Positions 6,560-9,998 of a DNA stretch of 9,998 nt are shown one piece after another. The stretch is from an uncultured bacterium (GTDB taxonomy: Bacteria; Bacillota; Clostridia; Oscillospirales; Oscillospiraceae): the NCBI GenBank assembly GCA_905214155.1, contig CAJMLC010000063.1:1-9998 (forward strand). Direction: 5' to 3'. Each line of letters begins with the position of its first letter. Position 1 is the first letter of the stretch. The notes beneath the pieces are model-generated. The model saw only the letters and a program-made list of their open reading frames with translations. It searched no databases and was not told where the DNA came from. The translations under genes and the position numbers were made by a program.

Positions 6560-7679
6560 CGGCTTCTTCCTCCGACGCATCGGCGATCTCATCATATTCC
6601 GCACTATAGGACGAATAGTCGCCGTAGAGGCCGGAATATTCGCTCTTGTGCATGATATGGATGTCTTCGGGGTTCAGGCGGATGCCGATGAAGGAGTCCA
6701 CGGGGCAATAGTCCGTGGTCTGGATCAGCCATTTGAAGCCCTTGAAGTCGACAATGGTGTCGTAATGGACGCCCTTGAAGGTGACGGAGGTGACGGTGCC
6801 GGTGAGGTGGCCCTGTTCGGGCGGGACGATGTCGATGTCCTCGGGACGGATGACGACGTCGACCGGCTCATTCGGGGCGAAGCCCTTGTCCACGCACTGG
6901 AACTTGCGGCCGAAGAACTTGACCTGATAGTCCTCGAGCATGACGCCGTCGAGAATGTTCGATTCGCCGATGAAGTCGGCGACGAAGGCGTTTTTCGGCT
7001 CGTTATAGATGTCCTCAGGTGTGCCGATCTGCTGGATCTTGCCCTTGTCCATGACGACGATCGTGTCGGACATGGTGAGCGCCTCTTCCTGGTCGTGCGT
7101 GACATAAATAAAGGTGATGCCCATGCGCTGCTGGATGTTTTTCAGTTCGTTCTGCATGTCCTTGCGCAATCTGAGGTCGAGCGCGCCGAGCGGCTCGTCG
7201 AGGAGCAGCACCTGCGGCCGGTTGACGAGGGCGCGGGCGATGGCGACACGCTGCTGCTGGCCGCCGGAGAGGCTCGTCACCTTGCGGTTTTCAAAGCCCT
7301 TGAGGCTGACGATCTCAAGCATCTCGGTGACGCGGTCGTCGATCTCGGCCTCCGGCAGCTTCGCCAGGCGCAGACCGAAGGCGATGTTGTCGTAGACGTC
7401 GAGATGCGGGAAGAGGGCGTATCGCTGGAATACGGTGTTGATCTTGCGTTTATACGCGGGCAGGTCGTTGATGCGCTGCCCGTTAAAAAACACATCACCG
7501 GACGTAGGCGTCAGAAAACCACCGATCATTCGTAACGTTGTAGTTTTTCCGCATCCACTGGGACCCAGCAATGTGAGAAATTCCTTATTGTTGATGTACA
7601 GATCGATACCATCGAGGACTGTAACGCCATCCTCGAATGTCATGGAAAGATTCGACAAGCGAATGAGCTTTTCCGACAT
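6549..7679 (-). CDS. potA: Spermidine/putrescine ABC transporter ATP-binding protein PotA
   Basis: A 376-residue cytoplasmic ATPase that powers polyamine import through PotB/PotC. All nucleotide-binding elements are intact: Walker A GPSGCGKTT (residues 39-47), Q-loop Q85 in VFQRYALFPH, signature LSGGQ (137-141), Walker B VLLLDE (157-162), D-loop GALD (165-168) and switch histidine H195 in VTHDQEEA. The C-terminal half (about 240-350) has the TOBE-type regulatory domain of PotA/MalK-like ATPases. The C-terminus is unusually acidic (ADASEEEADEE), partly because it carries the potB ribosome binding site and start. ATG 7679 has GGGGGA just upstream (7691-7686). It is the first gene of the operon. 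No adjacent XRE/cupin (PuuR-like) regulator gene is present. Confidence 0.96.
   Translation of the reverse strand: MSEKLIRLSNLSMTFEDGVTVLDGIDLYINNKEFLTLLGPSGCGKTTTLRMIGGFLTPTSGDVFFNGQRINDLPAYKRKINTVFQRYALFPHLDVYDNIAFGLRLAKLPEAEIDDRVTEMLEIVSLKGFENRKVTSLSGGQQQRVAIARALVNRPQVLLLDEPLGALDLRLRKDMQNELKNIQQRMGITFIYVTHDQEEALTMSDTIVVMDKGKIQQIGTPEDIYNEPKNAFVADFIGESNILDGVMLEDYQVKFFGRKFQCVDKGFAPNEPVDVVIRPEDIDIVPPEQGHLTGTVTSVTFKGVHYDTIVDFKGFKWLIQTTDYCPVDSFIGIRLNPEDIHIMHKSEYSGLYGDYSSYSAEYDEIADASEEEADEE
6569..6573 (-). promoter_or_regulatory. Ribosome binding site that fixes the potB start
   Basis: GGAGG at 6573-6569 (minus strand) lies 9 nt before ATG 6559 and within the last codons of potA. It supports the shorter PotB over the start at 6604, which lacks an equally good site. 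Confidence 0.7.
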
Positions 7680-7777
7680 TTATCATCCCCCGTTTCATTT
7701 TAATATTTCGGCAGAACTGCCAGATTTCAGCGCACGGCCCGCTTGCATCTTTCCCACGATACGGCAGAAAAATCCTC

Positions 7778-7797
7778 GGGAATCCGACAGGATTCCC
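7778..7797 (-). repeat. 8-bp inverted repeat in the pot leader
   Basis: GGGAATCC (7778-7785) and GGATTCCC (7790-7797) form a perfect 8-bp stem with a 4-nt loop. In the minus-strand RNA it is followed by GAGGA and a run of five U, a weak terminator-like layout. Confidence 0.6.
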
Positions 7798-7871
7798 TGC
7801 GGCTTTTCTTTGTCTCGCGAAAAAGCTGCGGCAGTACGGCGCGGATGGTCAGGGCTGCCGTTTGGGTGGGT

Positions 7872-7892
7872 TTCTTCTGAATGACAGAAGAA
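7872..7892 (-). repeat. 8-bp inverted repeat adjoining the 5' dyad of the pot leader
   Basis: TTCTTCTG (7872-7879) and CAGAAGAA (7885-7892) form a perfect stem with a 5-nt loop. It abuts the 12-bp dyad at 7892-7921 with one shared base, so the transcript would begin with two consecutive stem-loops. Confidence 0.6.
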
Positions 7893-7921
7893 CAGTACAT
7901 CCGGCGTTACGGATGTACTGT
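7892..7921 (-). promoter_or_regulatory. 12-bp dyad at the predicted pot transcription start (operator or 5' stem-loop)
   Basis: ACAGTACATCCG (7892-7903) and CGGATGTACTGT (7910-7921) are perfect inverted repeats around a 6-bp centre. The dyad starts about 6 bp downstream of the -10 box, so it spans roughly +1 to +30. It could be a repressor operator, or a 5'-terminal RNA hairpin that stabilises the message. The sequence shows the symmetry; the function is inference. Confidence 0.6.
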
Positions 7922-7926
7922 GTTGA

Positions 7927-7955
7927 ATCATATATGGAAAAGGGCGGAATGTCAA
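7927..7955 (-). promoter_or_regulatory. Near-consensus sigma-A promoter of potABCD
   Basis: On the minus strand, TTGACA (7955-7950, 6 of 6) and TATGAT (7932-7927, 5 of 6) are separated by exactly 17 bp, with A/T-rich sequence upstream. It lies about 50 bp after the end of the pseudouridine synthase gene, giving the pot operon its own transcription start. Confidence 0.85.
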
Positions 7956-8006
7956 TAAAAAATGTGTAATTTTCAGACGAAATTTTGTGAAAGTCCGGGG
8001 GAGGGG

Positions 8007-8960
8007 TCAGGAGAAGTATTCCTGCACAAAATCGACGCGGTCTACGGTGAAAGTTTTGCCATTTAAGTACGAAAGACAGCCTGCGTCGGTCGTGAACCGG
8101 AAGGTCAGTTTGTACGAATAAAGCGCCTGATAGGTGCGGGCGGGGGCTTTGCCGAGCTTGCCGTATTTGCCGTCGCCGAGCAGCGGATGGCCCGCAGCGG
8201 CCATCTGGGCGCGGATCTGGTGCGTGCGGCCGGTGACGAGCTCGCATTCGACGAGCGAAAGGCCGTTTTTCGTTTGCAGCGTCCGATAGAGCGTACAGCA
8301 GGTCTTCGCGCCCGTCTGCGGCGATTTGGTGACGTAGACGCGGTTTTTGACAGCGTCCTTGAAGAGGTAGCCCTCGAGCTTTCCCTGCGGCGGCTTCGGT
8401 GTGCCGTGGACGATGCAGAGGTATCGCTTGTCGATCTCGCGGTCTTTGATCTTCTGGTTCAGGATGCGGAGCGCCTCGGAGGTCTTGGCGGCGATGATGA
8501 TGCCGCCGGTGTTGCGGTCGATGCGGTTGCAGAGCGCGGGCGTGAAGGAATGCTCCTCACGGGGGCACCATTCGTGCTTTGCGTAGAGGTAGGCCTGGAT
8601 GTGGTCGATGAGCGTCTTGCCGTATTCCGCGCCGTCGTGCGGGTGGACGGCCTGACCCGGCTTCTTATCGACGAGGAGGATGTTCTCGTCCTCATATACA
8701 ATATTTAATTTCGGCGCGGCGACGGTGAGATAGGCGTTTTCCTGCTTGGGGGTTTCAAAAAACTCGTCGTTGATGTATAATTGCAGCAGGTCGCCCTCGG
8801 CGAGGCGCGTGTCGTGCTCGGCGCGCTTGCCGTTGAGCTTCACGCGCTTGAGGCGGATGTATTTCTGCGCCAGCGAGGCGGGCAGCAGGGGAACGGTTTT
8901 GGCGAGGAAGCGGTCGAGCCGCTGTCCCGCGTCGTTTTTCGTGATCTGGAATTCTTTCAT
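8007..8960 (-). CDS. RluA-family 23S rRNA/tRNA pseudouridine synthase
   Basis: A 317-residue pseudouridine synthase of the RluA/RluD family that isomerises specific uridines in structured RNA. An N-terminal S4-type RNA-binding domain (about residues 1-62; AGQRLDRFLAKTV ... KLNGKRAEHDTRLAEGD) precedes the catalytic domain. The catalytic motif, normally HRLDRDTSG, reads NRIDRNTGG with catalytic aspartate D148; the preceding His is replaced by Asn, a variant I associate with clostridial homologues. DKRYLCIVHG and RTHQIRAQMAAAGHPLLGDGKYG are further family motifs. Substrate position cannot be assigned, so no symbol is given. The ATG at 8960 begins the S4 domain and has no clear Shine-Dalgarno sequence; no better in-frame start is visible. 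No strong terminator separates it from the pot operon, so readthrough into potA is possible. Confidence 0.92.
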   Translation of the reverse strand: MKEFQITKNDAGQRLDRFLAKTVPLLPASLAQKYIRLKRVKLNGKRAEHDTRLAEGDLLQLYINDEFFETPKQENAYLTVAAPKLNIVYEDENILLVDKKPGQAVHPHDGAEYGKTLIDHIQAYLYAKHEWCPREEHSFTPALCNRIDRNTGGIIIAAKTSEALRILNQKIKDREIDKRYLCIVHGTPKPPQGKLEGYLFKDAVKNRVYVTKSPQTGAKTCCTLYRTLQTKNGLSLVECELVTGRTHQIRAQMAAAGHPLLGDGKYGKLGKAPARTYQALYSYKLTFRFTTDAGCLSYLNGKTFTVDRVDFVQEYFS

Positions 8961-8996
8961 GGCGGATACCCGGCGCTTTCTGAATTGGTTTTGGTT

Positions 8997-9026
8997 ATTT
9001 TACCACGCGGGAGCGGGAATTGTAAA
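8997..9026 (-). promoter_or_regulatory. Candidate promoter of the pseudouridine synthase gene
   Basis: On the minus strand, TTTACA (9026-9021) and TAAAAT (9002-8997) have an 18-bp spacer and lie about 40-65 bp upstream of the ATG. Each hexamer matches 5 of 6 consensus positions. Confidence 0.5.
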
Positions 9027-9042
9027 GCAGACAACAAAACAC

Positions 9043-9063
9043 AAAAAAATTTGAAATTTTTTT
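9043..9063. promoter_or_regulatory. A/T palindrome between divergent promoters (shared UP-like element)
   Basis: Seven A, TTT, G, AAA, then seven T: a perfect 10-bp inverted repeat around one central G. It sits 11 bp upstream of the yceD -35 and 16 bp upstream of the pseudouridine synthase -35. A/T tracts at such positions can bind the RNA polymerase alpha subunit or bend DNA, so it may serve both directions. The role is inference. Confidence 0.5.
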
Positions 9064-9074
9064 GGAAAAAGTAT

Positions 9075-9103
9075 TTGACTTCTTCGCCGGTTTTCGATAT
9101 AAT
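9075..9103 (+). promoter_or_regulatory. Strong sigma-A promoter of yceD-rpmF
   Basis: TTGACT (9075-9080) and TATAAT (9098-9103) are separated by 17 bp, with an A/T-rich upstream tract, as expected for a highly expressed ribosomal protein operon. The yceD ribosome binding site follows about 20 bp downstream. Confidence 0.85.
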
Positions 9104-9135
9104 AGCATCCGCATGATTGTGGATTGGAGGAGCTT

Positions 9136-9639
9136 ATGCTGCTGGAACTTCGAAAGATCCTGACGGAGCCCGGCGCATCCGTTCCGTTTGAGACAAGCCT
9201 GGATCTGCACGATATGGCGTTTGGCGGCTGCTGCCCGCTGGCGGAGCCGGTCGTGGCCTCGGGCCAGGTTCGGAACACGGCTGGTGTGCTGGAGCTGAAA
9301 GGCGAGGTAATGACCACGCTGCATGCAGTTTGTGATCGCTGCGCGGCGGAATTTGTCCGCGAGGTCCGGTATCCGGTCGAGGCCGTGCTGGTCTCGGGCG
9401 AAGTGACCGACAGCTATGAAAACCCGTGGGTGTTCGAGCTGGAGGATGGCTGCGCCGATCTGGACGACATCGTGACGACGGCGCTCGTGCTGAATATGCC
9501 GAGTCAGCTGCTCTGTAAGCCGGACTGCAAGGGCCTGTGCTTCCGTTGCGGCGCCAATCTCAATCTCGGGCCTTGTAACTGCAAGCCCGAACCGGATCCC
9601 AGATTCGCTGCCCTGCAGCAGCTTCTGGATAAAATGTAG
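9136..9639 (+). CDS. yceD: YceD/DUF177-family protein, 23S rRNA accumulation factor
   Basis: A 167-residue protein of the DUF177 (YceD) family, which lies next to rpmF in most bacteria and has been linked to 23S rRNA accumulation and large-subunit biogenesis. The central LHAVCDRCAAEF (C66, C69) is the conserved cysteine pair. A second C-terminal cluster (C127, C131, C135, C138, C147, C149; LCKPDCKGLCFRCGANLN) is typical of the Gram-positive and plant-type members and looks like a zinc site. The ATG at 9136 is chosen over the in-frame TTG at 9124, because GGAGG at 9126-9130 overlaps that TTG and serves as ribosome binding site for the ATG. It is cotranscribed with rpmF 41 nt downstream. The precise biochemical role is not established. 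Confidence 0.92.
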   Translation: MLLELRKILTEPGASVPFETSLDLHDMAFGGCCPLAEPVVASGQVRNTAGVLELKGEVMTTLHAVCDRCAAEFVREVRYPVEAVLVSGEVTDSYENPWVFELEDGCADLDDIVTTALVLNMPSQLLCKPDCKGLCFRCGANLNLGPCNCKPEPDPRFAALQQLLDKM

Positions 9640-9644
9640 ACAAT

Positions 9645-9658
9645 ATGCCGTGAGGCAT
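9645..9658 (+). other. Small GNRA-capped hairpin between yceD and rpmF
   Basis: ATGCC (9645-9649) pairs with GGCAT (9654-9658) across the loop GTGA, which is a GNRA-type tetraloop in RNA. It ends 7 nt before the rpmF ribosome binding site. No T-tract follows, so it is not a terminator; it could affect message processing or rpmF translation. Confidence 0.35.
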
Positions 9659-9680
9659 TTAGGCCAAGGAGGTGTACAGC

Positions 9681-9866
9681 ATGGCAGTACCCAAGAGAAA
9701 AGTATCCCGCGCGAGAAGAGATAAGAGACGCAGCTCCCACTGGAAACTGGCGATCCCCGGCGTCGTCGCTTGCCCGAAGTGCGGCGAGCCGCGCCTGCCT
9801 CACAGAGCGTGCAAGGCTTGCGGCTACTACAACGGTCGCGAAGTCATTTCTGTTGAAGCAAAGTAA
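9681..9866 (+). CDS. rpmF: 50S ribosomal protein bL32
   Basis: A 61-residue basic protein, the usual length for bL32. It begins MAVPKRKVSRARRDKRRSSH, the diagnostic N-terminus, followed by a zinc ribbon with all four cysteines (C31, C34, C44, C47; CPKCG ... CKACGYY), so this is the zinc-binding C+ paralogue type. It binds 23S rRNA near the peptidyl transferase centre of the large subunit. The ATG is preceded by AAGGAGG (9666-9672) at 8-nt spacing; an in-frame GTG at 9672 is part of that site and is rejected as start. No plsX follows; a terminator-like structure does. Confidence 0.98.
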   Translation: MAVPKRKVSRARRDKRRSSHWKLAIPGVVACPKCGEPRLPHRACKACGYYNGREVISVEAK

Positions 9867-9885
9867 TTTCGCTCGATACGAGAAT

Positions 9886-9920
9886 GAGAGGGAGGCTGTA
9901 AAGTCTCTCTCTTTTCTTTC
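9886..9920 (+). terminator. Intrinsic terminator after rpmF
   Basis: AGAGGGAG (9887-9894) pairs with CTCTCTCT (9905-9912), with one G-U pair, around a 10-nt loop. It is followed by TTTCTTTCTCT, a T-rich tail interrupted by C. It starts 20 nt after the rpmF stop. The stem is weaker than the cinA/potD terminator. Confidence 0.6.
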
Positions 9921-9998
9921 TCTGAAAGAGAGAAGGAGACAAATTTTGCGCCCCCATTCTTTTCTTTCTCTTCTTTGAGAAAGAAAAGAACCGCCGCG
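9916..9998. repeat. Purine/pyrimidine-rich repeat, copy 2, with 14-bp perfect inverted repeat
   Basis: The core GAGACAA-ATTTTGC-GCCCCC-ATTCTTTT (9936-9963) matches copy 1 at 3526-3553. It is followed by a perfect 14-bp inverted repeat: TTCTTTTCTTTCTC (9957-9970) and GAGAAAGAAAAGAA (9977-9990) around loop TTCTTT. The sequence then reads CCGCCGCG and runs off the window; copy 1 is likewise followed by a GCGGCGG stretch (3577-3583). The element is less decayed here than after cinA. The right edge of the repeat cannot be seen. Confidence 0.65.

Larger units (their letters stand above)
7680..7921 (-). promoter_or_regulatory. Structured leader of the potABCD transcript
   Basis: About 240 nt lie between the predicted transcription start and the potA ATG. 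I see no credible gene here. Reading the RNA 5' to 3', it holds a 12-bp hairpin at the 5' end (7921-7892), an 8-bp hairpin directly after it (7892-7872), a long-loop CGGCAG/CTGCCG pair (7860-7855 with 7834-7829) followed within 4 nt by five U, an 8-bp hairpin (7797-7778) followed downstream by a second five-U run, and a short GGCAG-CTGCC dyad (7721-7710) near the ribosome binding site. CTGCCG occurs three times in the RNA, so alternative pairings are possible. This may be a post-transcriptional control region, or a repeat insertion lying in the leader. It matches no riboswitch class I can name. Confidence 0.5.

Noticed and set aside
4174..7535. Long plus-strand open frames (4174-4980, 5196-5861, 5783-6655, 6489-7535) opposite the pot genes
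   Set aside because: They are acidic, D/E/V/R-rich shadow translations of the potABCD genes; the minus strand carries well-conserved motifs throughout.
7680..7921. A named riboswitch or T-box in the pot leader
   Set aside because: I could not match the stems to the conserved core of any class I know, including guanidine, SAM, purine or T-box elements, so only a structured leader is reported.
7695..7955. An 86-codon minus-strand frame in the pot leader, considered as a leader peptide or small regulator
   Set aside because: Its start overlaps the promoter -35 (7955), so the predicted transcript would not contain the start codon. There is no ribosome binding site and the residues are spread over inverted repeats.
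8995..9324. Two minus-strand open frames of about 105 codons over the divergent promoter region and yceD
   Set aside because: They cross the promoter elements and lie antisense to the conserved yceD coding sequence.

Overview
The window looks like ordinary chromosome from a GC-rich, low-oxygen Gram-positive bacterium of the class Clostridia, most likely in the Oscillospiraceae/Ruminococcaceae area. This is inferred from several things: a pyruvate:ferredoxin oxidoreductase start at the left edge, strong AGGAGG-type ribosome binding sites, sigma-A-type promoters with 17-18 bp spacers, a rhodanese-less ThiI, a stand-alone CinA C-terminal domain, and the yceD-rpmF pair. There are no rRNA or tRNA genes, CRISPR arrays, insertion sequences or phage genes. 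The many long reverse-frame ORFs are shadows caused by high GC at third codon positions.

Layout, left to right. (1) Positions 1-66, minus strand: the first 22 codons of a pyruvate:ferredoxin oxidoreductase, with its promoter. (2) Positions 229-3477, plus strand: a probable three-gene operon of yifB/comM (Mg-chelatase-like AAA+ ATPase), thiI (tRNA 4-thiouridine synthase) and a CinA C-terminal-domain amidohydrolase (pncC-like). The last two overlap by 23 nt. (3) Positions 3478-3738: a spacer with a degenerate purine/pyrimidine-rich repeat, two hairpin-forming repeat units ending in CCCCTAC, and a strong bidirectional terminator. (4) Positions 3739-7955, minus strand: a complete polyamine ABC transporter operon, potA-potB-potC-potD, with overlapping genes throughout. 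It is driven by a near-consensus promoter and has a leader of about 240 nt full of inverted repeats. (5) Positions 8007-8960, minus strand: an RluA-family pseudouridine synthase. (6) Positions 8961-9135: a divergent promoter region around a 21-bp A/T palindrome. (7) Positions 9136-9866, plus strand: yceD (DUF177) and rpmF (ribosomal protein bL32), then a terminator. (8) The right edge holds a second copy of the purine/pyrimidine-rich repeat from region 3.

By theme, thiI, the pseudouridine synthase, yceD and rpmF serve translation (tRNA and rRNA modification, large-subunit assembly). yifB and cinA belong to families linked to competence and DNA processing or NAD salvage. potABCD imports spermidine/putrescine, with PotA as ATPase, PotB/PotC as channel and PotD as binding protein. 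The genes are conventional. The parts most worth a second look are non-coding or architectural: the structured pot leader with a 12-bp dyad at the predicted transcription start, the PotD protein that appears to be anchored by a C-terminal membrane helix rather than a lipid, and the repeat families downstream of cinA and rpmF. I did not find a convincing previously undescribed multi-gene system.
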